Notes under the pieces: model-generated
Seen by the model: the letters and a program-made list of their open reading frames with translations, nothing else
What the model was told of the DNA's origin: nothing
Database searches by the model: none
Shown here: in pieces, positions 1 through 7,332 of the stretch
Layout of the letters: every line of letters starts with the position of its first letter
Numbering within the stretch: position 1 is the first letter of the stretch
NCBI GenBank assembly: GCA_020832105.1
Contig: JAFIFH010000019.1
Span: forward strand, 1-58,070
DNA length: 58,070 nucleotides
Reading direction: 5' to 3'
From: Idiomarina sp.
GTDB taxonomy: Bacteria; Pseudomonadota; Gammaproteobacteria; Enterobacterales; Alteromonadaceae
Translations under genes and position numbers: made by a program

Positions 1-327
1 GAGCAACCGCTACACGCCATTTCCCACATTACCGGTGGCGGCTTCTGGGAAAATATTCCGCGCGTGCTGCCTGCAGGTACTAAAGCAGTCATCGACGGCA
101 GCAGCTGGCAGTGGCCGACCGTATTTAACTGGTTACAAGAAGCTGGCAACATCGAAACCCGCGAAATGTATCGCACCTTTAACTGTGGTGTTGGCCTGGT
201 GATTGCTGTGCCACAGGACAATAAAGACGCTGTGGTCGCTAAGCTGCAGGCGGAAGGCGAAAATGCCTGGGTCATCGGTCATATTGAAGCTGCCAATGAA
301 GGCGAAGAGCTGGTGGTGATTAACTAA
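1..327 (+). CDS. purM: Phosphoribosylformylglycinamidine cyclo-ligase (AIR synthetase), 3' end only
   Basis: The frame is open from the first base, so this is the C-terminal 108 residues of a protein that starts before the window. The opening residues [20 protein letters not shown] are the strongly conserved C-terminal segment of PurM, which closes the imidazole ring of AIR using ATP in purine synthesis. The family is about 345 residues, so roughly the last third is visible. purN follows 57 bases downstream on the same strand, the usual purMN order, which supports the call. The stop is TAA at 325-327. Nothing odd is seen in the visible part. Confidence 0.93.
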   Translation, partial: EQPLHAISHITGGGFWENIPRVLPAGTKAVIDGSSWQWPTVFNWLQEAGNIETREMYRTFNCGVGLVIAVPQDNKDAVVAKLQAEGENAWVIGHIEAANEGEELVVIN

Positions 328-384
328 GCATTGTCAGGTGTTTAGTGTCGCTTCACTCATTTCCCTTATAAGAGCGCAAATGTA

Positions 385-1038
385 ATGACTCAAGTTTCGA
401 AAAAACGTGTGCTGATCCTGATTTCAGGGTCCGGCACCAACATGGTTAATCTGGTGGAGCATTGTCAGGCAGGCGATATTAACGCTGAGGTGGTTGCTGT
501 GGTCAGCAACCGTAGTGATGCTGGTGGCCTGGGGAAAGCTGAAGCGCTTGGCGTTGAAGCTGTGAGCCTGCCGCATAAAGACTTTGCTAGCCGCGAAGCC
601 TATGACGAGAAGCTGACTGAGCTGGTGAAGGGTTATGAGCCTGACTTAGTTGTGCTTGCAGGGTTCATGCGGATTTTAACGCCAGTATTTGTAAACGAGT
701 TCGCTGGTCGTTTGTTGAATATTCATCCCTCACTGTTGCCTAAGTACCGTGGCATTAACACCCATCAGCGCGCGTTAGATGCTGGTGATAAAGAGCATGG
801 CGTAAGCGTGCATTTTGTCACTGAAGAGCTGGACGGCGGCCCGGTCATTTTGCAGGCGAAAGTACCAGTGTTTAAAGATGACGTGGCGGATGATTTACAA
901 GCCCGTATTCATGAGCAGGAGTATCGTATCTACCCGCTTGTGGTGCGTTGGTTCTGTGCTGAGCGCCTGGCGCTGCAAGACGACGGTGTGTATCTGGATA
1001 GCGTCAAATTAGGCGAGCAAGGTTACGCTGCGGATTAA
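385..1038 (+). CDS. purN: Phosphoribosylglycinamide formyltransferase (GAR transformylase)
   Basis: PurN moves a formyl group from 10-formyl-tetrahydrofolate to GAR, the third step of purine synthesis. The 217-residue length is close to the usual 210 or so. The phosphate-binding GSGTN is at residues 15-19. The catalytic triad of the family is visible as N112 and H114 in NIHPSLLPKYRG and D150 in ELDGGP. It probably forms an operon with purM just upstream. The Shine-Dalgarno before the ATG at 385 is weak, but no better start is seen. A 60-bp palindromic repeat follows the stop. Confidence 0.95.
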   Translation: MTQVSKKRVLILISGSGTNMVNLVEHCQAGDINAEVVAVVSNRSDAGGLGKAEALGVEAVSLPHKDFASREAYDEKLTELVKGYEPDLVVLAGFMRILTPVFVNEFAGRLLNIHPSLLPKYRGINTHQRALDAGDKEHGVSVHFVTEELDGGPVILQAKVPVFKDDVADDLQARIHEQEYRIYPLVVRWFCAERLALQDDGVYLDSVKLGEQGYAAD

Positions 1039-1040
1039 TT

Positions 1041-1100
1041 GTAGGGCAGGCTCCGCCTGCCGCCGCACAATGGTGAAATGTCAGGCGCAGCCTGGCCTAC
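1041..1100. repeat. 60-bp palindromic intergenic repeat, copy 1
   Basis: The element starts GTAGGGCAGGCT and ends GGCCTAC, so its ends are imperfect inverted repeats. Each half also folds alone, for example CAGGC-TCC-GCCTG. It lies between the convergent purN and the DUF3108 gene. A second copy of exactly the same length is at 13347-13406 and a degenerate longer one at 53003-53110. All are outside or at the edge of genes, as for REP/MITE-type elements. It may also act as a transcription stop between the two genes. Confidence 0.75.
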
Positions 1101-1120
1101 GCCAAACCCGCCCGATACCG

Positions 1121-1867
1121 TTATTTAATATCCAGCTCGCTGAGCTGGATTTGTAATTGCTCGCGGCCTTTCTCAATTTGCTGCATTTTGATCAGCGTGT
1201 AGTTGAGCTCCGGGGCGAACCAGAACAGTGTTTTGCGACGATCATGGTCACGCACCCGCTCAACCTTGATAGTATCAAAGGTGCCATAGGGAACTTCTAA
1301 GCTTTCCGTGCCCATCCGCGCGAACTCGTAATCACGGTAATTACCACGTTCGTCCACTAACGGATAAGTCCAGTTGTCCTCATCACCTGAAACATCTAAC
1401 TGCAACTGGTGCAACACCGCATTTGGGTCCAGCAGATCTTCCTGCCATTCCACATCAATGTCGTCATCACCTTCAGACACGACCTGCTCATTCTCATAGT
1501 CGAAACGAATTCGCAGATATTGATTCGACCCCGTCCCTTCGCGGGAATAATCAAACAACAGTGGTTTCACCCGGCCGTCTTCCATACGAAAAAAGGTCTC
1601 GTTTTTACGACGGTCAGAAAGGACCAACAAACGCGCACTTGTCTCGGTATAATAGCGCCACTGGTCGTCCTCGTGACGCTCAAGAATCCGGCTTGCGTCA
1701 CCCCGCTCAGTACCACGCCGGGAAAGCACATAACTTGCACTGTATTCCGTGGTTTGCGCACGTGATGCGCCATCCTGGCCGTTCTCTTCCTGGTCTGCCA
1801 TTGCAGCAAAGCTTACTGCTCCACTTACCACCAATGCCAGAGTTGTTACCTTCACTGAATCAATCAT
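1121..1867 (-). CDS. DUF3108-type periplasmic protein
   Basis: The protein has an N-terminal signal peptide (hydrophobic run TTLALVVSGAVSFAAMA) and then a beta-rich domain with YSASYVLSRRGTERGDASR and a later DTIKVERVRDHDRRKTLFWFAPELNYTLIKM. This pattern fits DUF3108, whose members are thought to be periplasmic or envelope proteins of unknown function. I chose the ATG at 1867 because AAGG lies at a good distance before it. A GTG at 1876 in the same frame would add three residues. It is transcribed alone, divergently from fadE. Role unknown. Confidence 0.7.
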   Translation of the reverse strand: MIDSVKVTTLALVVSGAVSFAAMADQEENGQDGASRAQTTEYSASYVLSRRGTERGDASRILERHEDDQWRYYTETSARLLVLSDRRKNETFFRMEDGRVKPLLFDYSREGTGSNQYLRIRFDYENEQVVSEGDDDIDVEWQEDLLDPNAVLHQLQLDVSGDEDNWTYPLVDERGNYRDYEFARMGTESLEVPYGTFDTIKVERVRDHDRRKTLFWFAPELNYTLIKMQQIEKGREQLQIQLSELDIK

Positions 1868-2027
1868 CGATACCACCTTTGCAAACCGAAAAAGGACTAT
1901 GTGCGTAATAAATAGTTAGCCAATAAGGCTAGCACTAAAGCACGGATGCTTCCAAAAATAGCCGCAAGTTATAACTTAGTCGCTTTTAAGTAGAAAAAAT
2001 TCCCTTAGCAAAGGATTCTGAACTTGC

Positions 2028-2075
2028 AAACTGGTCAGCTTTGTTCTACCTTGAGAAGACTGGTCAGACCTCGAA
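2028..2075 (+). promoter_or_regulatory. FadR-like operator region upstream of fadE
   Basis: The core CTGGTCAGACC at 2060-2070 agrees with the FadR palindrome centre (CTGGTCnGACC). A half-match, ACTGGTCAG, lies at 2030-2038, giving two direct copies of ACTGGTCAG 29 bp apart. Both are within 65 bases of the fadE start. In E. coli FadR represses fad genes until long-chain acyl-CoA binds it. I infer the same here. The match is by eye, and some Alteromonadales use PsrA for this task instead. Confidence 0.5.
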
Positions 2076-2090
2076 ATTGGAGTAATTAAT

Positions 2091-4562
2091 ATGAGCGTCG
2101 CAATTTGGATCATCGCCACCCTGCTTGTGCTGGGTGCATTGATGTATCACCGCAGTTCACTGCGAGTTTTCACTTTAGGTACTGCAGTGATGTTAAGCAT
2201 CGCTACAGGTTTAAGTATATTTGGCTCCACCACGCTTATCGTATTGTGGGTCATCGCCGCAGTATTGCTGGTGCCACTTAACATCAGTGGTATTCGTAAA
2301 AGCCTGCTTACTAAGCCAATCCTTGCTACCTACCGCAAGATCATGCCTGAGATGTCGCAAACAGAAAAAGACGCCATCGACGCAGGTACGGTGTGGTGGG
2401 ACGGCGAAATTTTCCGTGGTGCACCTGACTGGAAAGCATTGCATAACATCCCTGCTCCGCGCCTCAGCGCTGAAGAGCAAGCCTTCCTGGACGGCCCTTG
2501 CGAAGAAATTTGCGCAATGTTCAATGACTGGGAAGCAACGCATGAGCTCGCTGACATGCCTGAAGAGGTGTGGCAGTACCTGCGTGAGCACAAGTTCTTC
2601 GCGATGATTATCAAGAAAGAATATGGCGGCCTTGAGTTTTCTGCGTTTGCCCAGTCTCGGGTGCTGCAAAAGTTATCAGGTGTCAGCACAGTTCTGGCAT
2701 CTACCGTCGGTGTACCTAACTCATTAGGCCCAGGCGAGTTGCTTCAGCATTATGGTACTAAAGAGCAAAAAGATTACTACTTACCACGCCTTGCTGCTGG
2801 TGACGAAATTCCATGTTTCGCACTAACCAGCCCTGAGGCAGGTTCAGACGCCGGTGCTATCCCTGACAGTGGTGTGGTGTGCAGAGGTGAGTTTAATGGC
2901 GAGGAAATCCTCGGTATCAAGCTTAACTTTGACAAGCGCTACATTACCCTTGCGCCTATCGCAACTGTGGTTGGTCTGGCATTTAAAATGTATGACCCTG
3001 ACGGCCTGTTAGGCGATAAAAAAGAACTCGGTATCACTGCAGCATTGCTGCCGCGTGACACCAAAGGTATGGAAATTGGCCGTCGCCATTTCCCATTGAA
3101 CGTCCCTTTCCACAATGGTCCTATTCGCGGTAAAGACGTATTTGTCCCGCTGGATTACATCATTGGTGGTCAGGAAATGGCCGGTAAAGGCTGGCGTATG
3201 CTGGTTGAGTGTTTGTCAGTGGGTCGTGCTATCACCCTGCCGTCAAACTCTGCAGGTGGCGCCAAGTCACTGGCCCTGGTGACTGGTGCATACTCACGCA
3301 TCCGTCGTCAGTTCAAATTGCCTATCGGTAAAATGGAAGGTGTGGAAGAGGCGCTGGCACGTTTAGGCGGTAACGCTTACCTGATGGACTCTGTGACACG
3401 ATTATCGACCACAGGTATCGACCTGGGCGAAAAGCCGTCAGTCATTTCAGCCATCGCTAAGTACCACATGACTGAAAAACTGCGTACGGCCATGAACGAT
3501 GCAATGGACGTGCACGGTGGTAAAGGTATCTGTTTAGGTCCGAACAACTATTTAGGTCGTGGCTATCAAGGTACGCCAGTGGCGATTACCGTAGAGGGTG
3601 CGAACATCCTGACCCGTAATATGATGATCTACGGCCAGGGCGCCATTCGCTGCCATCCGTTTGTTCTGGAAGAAATGGAATCTGCGCATCTTGATGATGC
3701 CAAAGAAGGCTTACGTCGTTTTGATAAAGCCGTCTTCGGTCACATCGGCTTTGTTGGCTCTAACTTTGTACGCTCGTTGTTCTATGGCTTTGGTGGCAGC
3801 GCGTTTATCGCTTCTCCAACCAGCGATTCAACGAAAGCATACTACAAGCAAATGACACGTTTCAGCTCAAACCTGGCACTCATGTCTGACGTTGCCATGG
3901 GCGTGTTAGGCGGCTCTTTGAAGCGTAAAGAGCGTGTGTCTGCACGTTTAGGTGACATGCTCAGCTACCTGTACTTAGGTTCAGCAGTACTGAAGCGCTT
4001 TGAAGACGAAGGTCGTCAAAAAGAAGACTTACCTTTCGTGCATTGGGCTATGCAGGACACCTTGTATAAGTTGCAGGAAGCGCAAATTGCAATGCTCGAC
4101 AACTTCGGCGGTATCGGTAGCCTACTGAAAGGTGTGATGTATCCGTTTGGTCGCATCGCCCCAGCGCCTAGTGACAAGCTTGATCATAAAGTTGCGCGCT
4201 TGCTGATGTCACCGAACGCAGCCCGTGAGCGTTTAGGTGCTGGCCAGTTCCTGTCTGCACGTGGTCAATACGGCTATGTTGAACAAGTCCTGGTAGACAT
4301 GATTGCCGCTGAGCCTTTACATGAGAAAGTATGTAAAGCAGCGAACCAGCGCTTTAGCTTCACTAAGCTTGATGAAGTTGCGGCGAAGGGCCTGGAGCTT
4401 GGTGCGATTACCGCAGAAGAAGCCGCATTATTAGAGCGTGCTGAAGAAGGTCGCCTGAAAGTCATTAACGTCGATGACTTTGCGCACGAAGACCTGCTAG
4501 CAGGCCGCGGTGCCCGTGACCACTTCGAAAAGCAACTCGCAGCGGGTAAAGACGCTGCATAA
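2091..4562 (+). CDS. fadE: Long-chain acyl-CoA dehydrogenase, FadE type
   Basis: FadE catalyses the first, FAD-dependent oxidation of acyl-CoA in beta-oxidation. The length (823 residues) matches the E. coli enzyme (about 814) and excludes the ordinary 380-residue acyl-CoA dehydrogenases. Residues 1-45 hold two hydrophobic segments that should anchor it in the inner membrane. The dehydrogenase core follows, with [17 protein letters not shown] for flavin and substrate binding and [17 protein letters not shown] near the active site. The C-terminal third is the FadE-specific extension. GGAG at 2079-2082 precedes the ATG by 8 bases. FadR-like boxes lie upstream and a terminator downstream. Confidence 0.95.
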   Translation: MSVAIWIIATLLVLGALMYHRSSLRVFTLGTAVMLSIATGLSIFGSTTLIVLWVIAAVLLVPLNISGIRKSLLTKPILATYRKIMPEMSQTEKDAIDAGTVWWDGEIFRGAPDWKALHNIPAPRLSAEEQAFLDGPCEEICAMFNDWEATHELADMPEEVWQYLREHKFFAMIIKKEYGGLEFSAFAQSRVLQKLSGVSTVLASTVGVPNSLGPGELLQHYGTKEQKDYYLPRLAAGDEIPCFALTSPEAGSDAGAIPDSGVVCRGEFNGEEILGIKLNFDKRYITLAPIATVVGLAFKMYDPDGLLGDKKELGITAALLPRDTKGMEIGRRHFPLNVPFHNGPIRGKDVFVPLDYIIGGQEMAGKGWRMLVECLSVGRAITLPSNSAGGAKSLALVTGAYSRIRRQFKLPIGKMEGVEEALARLGGNAYLMDSVTRLSTTGIDLGEKPSVISAIAKYHMTEKLRTAMNDAMDVHGGKGICLGPNNYLGRGYQGTPVAITVEGANILTRNMMIYGQGAIRCHPFVLEEMESAHLDDAKEGLRRFDKAVFGHIGFVGSNFVRSLFYGFGGSAFIASPTSDSTKAYYKQMTRFSSNLALMSDVAMGVLGGSLKRKERVSARLGDMLSYLYLGSAVLKRFEDEGRQKEDLPFVHWAMQDTLYKLQEAQIAMLDNFGGIGSLLKGVMYPFGRIAPAPSDKLDHKVARLLMSPNAARERLGAGQFLSARGQYGYVEQVLVDMIAAEPLHEKVCKAANQRFSFTKLDEVAAKGLELGAITAEEAALLERAEEGRLKVINVDDFAHEDLLAGRGARDHFEKQLAAGKDAA

Positions 4563-4596
4563 GTAATACGAATCAAGCCTGTACAGGCTGAGTCAC

Positions 4597-4626
4597 AAAA
4601 GGGTCGCTATTCAGCGGCCCTTTTTT
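4597..4626 (+). terminator. Rho-independent terminator after fadE
   Basis: The stem GGGTCGCT / AGCGGCCC (one G-T pair) has a short ATTC loop, is preceded by four A and followed by six T. It lies 35 bases past the fadE stop and before the next start at 4651, so that gene should have its own promoter or depend on read-through. Confidence 0.85.
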
Positions 4627-4650
4627 ATAAGTGCCCCATAGGAGGTTAGC

Positions 4651-5130
4651 TTGAGTAAAATCATTCGCCGCTATATCAATTCAGCCCAAGGTATCAGACG
4701 GCTGTTAAACTGGTATCGCCCCTATCGTGGTGCCGCCATTAAAGTGACTGCGCTGAGTGACGACTTCACTTACGCCAGAGTGGAAATGCGTCAGCGCTGG
4801 TACAACACCAACTACGTCGGTACTCACTTCGGCGGCTCGCTCTACGCAATGGTAGATCCGATGTATATGTTGCTGCTCATGCGCCAGCTGGGTCACGACT
4901 ATATTGTCTGGGACAAGTCTGCAGAGATCGATTTTAAACGCCCTGGCAAAGGCCGGGTGTATGCAGAATTCAAGGTGTCAGCGGAGCAGGTCGCAAAGAT
5001 TAGAGCCGCGGCAGACCGTGGCGAGAAAGTCTTACCGGAGTGGCCGGTGGACGTGCTCGATGAGAAAGGCAAAGTCGTCGCTAAAGTTCAAAAAACACTC
5101 TACGTCAAAAAGAAAAGCGCAGCCGCTTAG
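4651..5130 (+). CDS. DUF4442 hotdog-fold protein, likely acyl-CoA thioesterase-like
   Basis: This 159-residue protein carries YNTNYVGTHFGGSLYAMVDPMYMLLLM, which fits the DUF4442 branch of the hotdog fold. Members of that fold usually bind or hydrolyse acyl-CoA, but this branch has no well-proven reaction that I know of. The start is TTG at 4651, chosen because a perfect AGGAGG (4640-4645) lies five bases before it. The position after fadE fits a role near fatty-acid metabolism. The stop overlaps that of the convergent membrane-protein gene by four bases (TTAG), leaving no spacer. Confidence 0.8.
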   Translation: MSKIIRRYINSAQGIRRLLNWYRPYRGAAIKVTALSDDFTYARVEMRQRWYNTNYVGTHFGGSLYAMVDPMYMLLLMRQLGHDYIVWDKSAEIDFKRPGKGRVYAEFKVSAEQVAKIRAAADRGEKVLPEWPVDVLDEKGKVVAKVQKTLYVKKKSAAA

Positions 5131-5873
5131 TCATAACGCGGCTGACGCTTGGCTAACCAGAGCATAAAACTAACCCCGAGAATGGTCGGAATAGTCCATA
5201 AATAGGGGTTAAAGGCCTGGGTTGGCATGTACATAGCGGCGCCGAATGAGAGAAAGGCAGAATAACCCGCGATGCCCGCGCCTATCATCGAGGAAAAGTG
5301 CTGATATAGCCATTCCCGGCGTAACTTCCCCGGTGCCGCCACGGGCTCGCGTAAAATAAAGCGAAAGTTACCGGGCACCATCAAAAAGGCAATAAAGGAC
5401 ACACCAATCAGCAGCAGTTCACGATGCACCCAGCCGAGCCAGAACACCCACAAAGCAAGACAAGCGAGCGCAGTATGCAACAATAGAATCCAGGTGGTGC
5501 GATAAAGATGATGACGCCCTTTATTGCGCACTGTTTTTAAACCAAAGAGCACTAATACGACCGACAACAAGCCTAGGTAAAGCATCATCCAGCCAAGCTG
5601 CAATCGCGTCTCGGCTGAGCCGCTGACCCAAGCTGGCGAGGTCAGATGAAATGACGCCAGGATCATCGCCAACAAGCCACTGATGATCATACTGATAGCA
5701 AACACCCGCCCGGTGACCCGATGCGCGCGCTTGCCTTTCGCTACCATAAGCGGAATCCAAAAGCTGATCAGCGCCACTGAACCTGTAGTGACATGTATAA
5801 ATAACAATCCCGTAATCAGCCAGTCCACGCCTAGTCCCTTATAAAAATAAGAAGTAAGTGAATCACTTACCAT
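5127..5873 (-). CDS. DUF2306-like multi-span membrane protein
   Basis: The 248-residue protein has about seven hydrophobic segments. Near the N-terminus, HVTTGSVALISFWIPLMVAK followed by AHRVTGRVFAISM fits DUF2306-like proteins, which carry conserved histidines in membrane segments and may bind haem. No biochemical role is established. The gene overlaps the convergent DUF4442 gene by its stop codon. The ATG at 5873 gives a hydrophobic first segment after about 15 residues. The family call is tentative; that it is an integral membrane protein is sure. Confidence 0.6.
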   Translation of the reverse strand: MVSDSLTSYFYKGLGVDWLITGLLFIHVTTGSVALISFWIPLMVAKGKRAHRVTGRVFAISMIISGLLAMILASFHLTSPAWVSGSAETRLQLGWMMLYLGLLSVVLVLFGLKTVRNKGRHHLYRTTWILLLHTALACLALWVFWLGWVHRELLLIGVSFIAFLMVPGNFRFILREPVAAPGKLRREWLYQHFSSMIGAGIAGYSAFLSFGAAMYMPTQAFNPYLWTIPTILGVSFMLWLAKRQPRYD

Positions 5874-5986
5874 GTCTTAGTGTCAGATTAGCAAATCGCA
5901 GACCCTTTGTCGTTGGCCCAAGCGCTTAGTCTTTAAGCACTGAGTAAAAAGACTGTAAACAGCATTCACAGGCATCCAAATTTAGC

Positions 5987-6114
5987 TATTCTGAATGTGC
6001 AAATGAGCCCTGCTCAAGAGCATTCACTCTTAATTTTTTGTCATGGATGACACCCTGATATGTGTTGCGTTAAGAGTGACTTACGGCGCCCCCTCCCCCG
6101 GGGCGCTTTTTTTT
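5987..6114 (+). ncRNA. Candidate small RNA with nested hairpins and its own terminator
   Basis: A strong plus-strand terminator (6086-6114) sits between two minus-strand genes, so it must end some plus-strand transcript that is not a visible gene. Upstream is a possible promoter, TTCACA (5965-5970), 16 bases, then TATTCT (5987-5992), which would start RNA near 5999. The 115-base product would hold a perfect 9-bp stem, CACTCTTAA (6025-6033) with TTAAGAGTG (6070-6078). This encloses a small hairpin, TGTCAT-GG-ATGACA (6039-6052). I see no known sRNA family and no convincing short reading frame with a ribosome site. Confidence 0.5.
6086..6114 (+). terminator. Orphan plus-strand Rho-independent terminator
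   Basis: GCGCCCC (6086-6092) pairs perfectly with GGGGCGC (6100-6106), followed by eight T (6107-6114). Read on the minus strand there is no T run, so it works in the plus direction only. The nearest upstream gene on that strand ends at 5130, with a minus-strand gene between. It most likely ends the small RNA proposed just upstream. Confidence 0.85.
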
Positions 6115-6125
6115 GCCTGTTGCTC

Positions 6126-6677
6126 TTACTCAGCTGATTTTACGGCTTTAGCAGACGCCGTTAATTCATCCAGGGTCTGCGCCCAATGCGCGACCCAGTC
6201 TGGCAGTTTAGGCGATTCAATATGCGCATGCCCCGTTGCATCAAGCAGCTCGCTTGGGGTCAACCCGCCTTTTTTATTCCAAAACATACCGCGCACCACG
6301 ATAATCGCTGCCACCCGGTTCTCACTATCTAATACTTTATGCTCCAAAAACGCCCATTTTTCATTCCAACCAAGCAGTCGGGTTTCCACATAAAACCGGT
6401 CAAACGCCTTTAACTGACGAATAAAGCGCGCAGTAGCATCGCCAATCACCGGAATAGCCTTGTGTTTGCGGGCCACTTCAAGGCAGCCAGAGCGCACGAA
6501 CCAGTCCACCCGACCAAGGTCAGCGAAGCTCAGGTAGCGGCCGTTGTTCACATGCATATTGAAATCGAGATCATTGGGCAACGCACGCGAGCGCACACGC
6601 AGAGTTGCCAATGGGTGCGTTCGCGCGACACGAGCGCGCTTGAGTAAAATCCAGAGTAAGCGGAGCAGTAAATTCAT
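6126..6677 (-). CDS. Acyl-CoA thioesterase-like hotdog protein (4HBT / THEM6-like)
   Basis: The 183-residue protein shows the hotdog signature RSRALPNDLDFNMHVNNGRY, where the aspartate before the central helix (NDLDFNMHVNNG) is the usual catalytic residue of the 4-hydroxybenzoyl-CoA thioesterase family. The N-terminal LLRLLWILL is hydrophobic and may tie it to the membrane, as in THEM6-like proteins. The substrate is unknown; an acyl-CoA is likely. A GAGGTCTGACCTC palindrome with a FadR-like core lies about 80 bases upstream, linking it with fadE. The ATG at 6677 is the natural start. Confidence 0.8.
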   Translation of the reverse strand: MNLLLRLLWILLKRARVARTHPLATLRVRSRALPNDLDFNMHVNNGRYLSFADLGRVDWFVRSGCLEVARKHKAIPVIGDATARFIRQLKAFDRFYVETRLLGWNEKWAFLEHKVLDSENRVAAIIVVRGMFWNKKGGLTPSELLDATGHAHIESPKLPDWVAHWAQTLDELTASAKAVKSAE

Positions 6678-6752
6678 AACAGCGAGGGTTCCAGAGATAA
6701 AATATTGACTTGATTTGATTGGCTAAAGTACCACAGGGTGTGACTTTGGGGC

Positions 6753-6765
6753 GAGGTCTGACCTC
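6753..6765. promoter_or_regulatory. Perfect 13-bp palindrome with FadR-like core
   Basis: GAGGTCTGACCTC is a perfect odd palindrome whose centre GGTCnGACC is the same as in the FadR consensus and in the site before fadE. It lies about 76 bases before the thioesterase gene (minus strand) and about 165 before the zinc-ribbon gene (plus strand). Control of the thioesterase by FadR is the simpler reading. Outer bases differ from the classical site. Confidence 0.4.
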
Positions 6766-6779
6766 AACTTATTCGGTTT

Positions 6780-6803
6780 GGACATCTGGACATCCTAGCG
6801 TCC
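6780..6803 (+). promoter_or_regulatory. Possible MetJ operator: tandem 8-bp met-box-like repeats
   Basis: Three 8-mers in a row resemble the met box AGACGTCT: GGACATCT (6 of 8), GGACATCC (5 of 8) and TAGCGTCC (4 of 8). MetJ binds tandem 8-bp boxes when loaded with S-adenosylmethionine. The run lies 37 bases before the SAM-II aptamer, which independently points to control by SAM. The matches are moderate and were scored by hand. A promoter is not clear, though TGGACA (6787-6792) and TAGTCT (6810-6815) with 17 bases between could serve. Confidence 0.4.
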
Positions 6804-6840
6804 ATGAATTAGTCTTATCAAGTTCACTTTTTAAGTGAGC

Positions 6841-6889
6841 GCCGCCGATTTAACAGCAACTTGCGGGCGGCTCATAAATACCGCTAAAG
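6841..6889 (+). promoter_or_regulatory. SAM-II riboswitch
   Basis: The conserved parts of the SAM-II (metA motif) aptamer occur in order: stem P1 GCCGCC (6841-6846), GATTTAAC (6847-6854), TTGC (6861-6864), P1 partner GGCGGC (6866-6871), ATAAAT (6874-6879) and GCTAAA (6883-6888). Compared with the crystallised SAM-II RNA as I recall it, the spacings match except for a two-base longer loop before TTGC. The aptamer forms a pseudoknot around S-adenosylmethionine and normally blocks translation. Here the ribosome site (6921-6924) is some 30 bases further on than usual, after a GC-rich hairpin at 6889-6903. Confidence 0.85.
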
Positions 6890-6930
6890 CGCGCGTTGCG
6901 CGCGAACCAGTCAAACCAACGGAGTTCGCC

Positions 6931-7332
6931 ATGAGTATTCAGTTACCTGTTTCCCGCCCTAGCCAACCTGCACAGCATTGCGTTAAATGTGAGCACCCCC
7001 ACCAGACCGAGCAACATCGGGTGGTGCATAATCAGCATGTGTCGTTGTTTGCGAATGCTACGCCCCTGTTGAATCAGCCCTATGGCACCGAAGAGGTGCG
7101 TCTGCGGGACGGTTGGTTTTATGTCAGCCTGCATACACCGCTGAAACCTGTGTTAGCAGTCTTACAGCAAGGGTACTTGCCGTGGCTGTGTCCGCACTGT
7201 GCGGGCTATGAAGGGAAGAGCAATTACGATGCCCCGGGCGCCACCGTGCTCACCGATAACGGTGAGCAGCGGGCGACCGGGGTTTATACGCTATTTGACA
7301 AACAGCGGCATGAGCGCGAGGCGCTTATTTAA
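6931..7332 (+). CDS. Uncharacterised four-cysteine (zinc-ribbon-like) protein under a SAM-II riboswitch
   Basis: I do not recognise the family. The 133-residue protein has no signal peptide or membrane segment. It has two CxxC pairs, CVKC near residue 18 and CPHC near residue 90, the spacing of a zinc ribbon whose knuckles are far apart. Between them WFYVSLHTPLKPVLAVLQ looks like a small folded core. GGAG at 6921-6924 lies six bases before the ATG. An in-frame GTG at 6835 would run through the riboswitch and is rejected. SAM-II normally controls methionine or SAM synthesis genes, so a link to methyl or sulfur metabolism is inferred. It overlaps the convergent oxygenase gene by 8 bases. Confidence 0.75.
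   Translation: MSIQLPVSRPSQPAQHCVKCEHPHQTEQHRVVHNQHVSLFANATPLLNQPYGTEEVRLRDGWFYVSLHTPLKPVLAVLQQGYLPWLCPHCAGYEGKSNYDAPGATVLTDNGEQRATGVYTLFDKQRHEREALI

Noticed and set aside
1423..1908. Long plus-strand frames opposite the DUF3108 gene
   Set aside because: They have no ribosome site or recognisable domain and lie wholly against a gene with a clear signal peptide.
6835..6930. GTG start at 6835 for the zinc-ribbon gene
   Set aside because: It would translate the SAM-II aptamer. The ATG at 6931 has a proper GGAG and the protein looks folded only from there.
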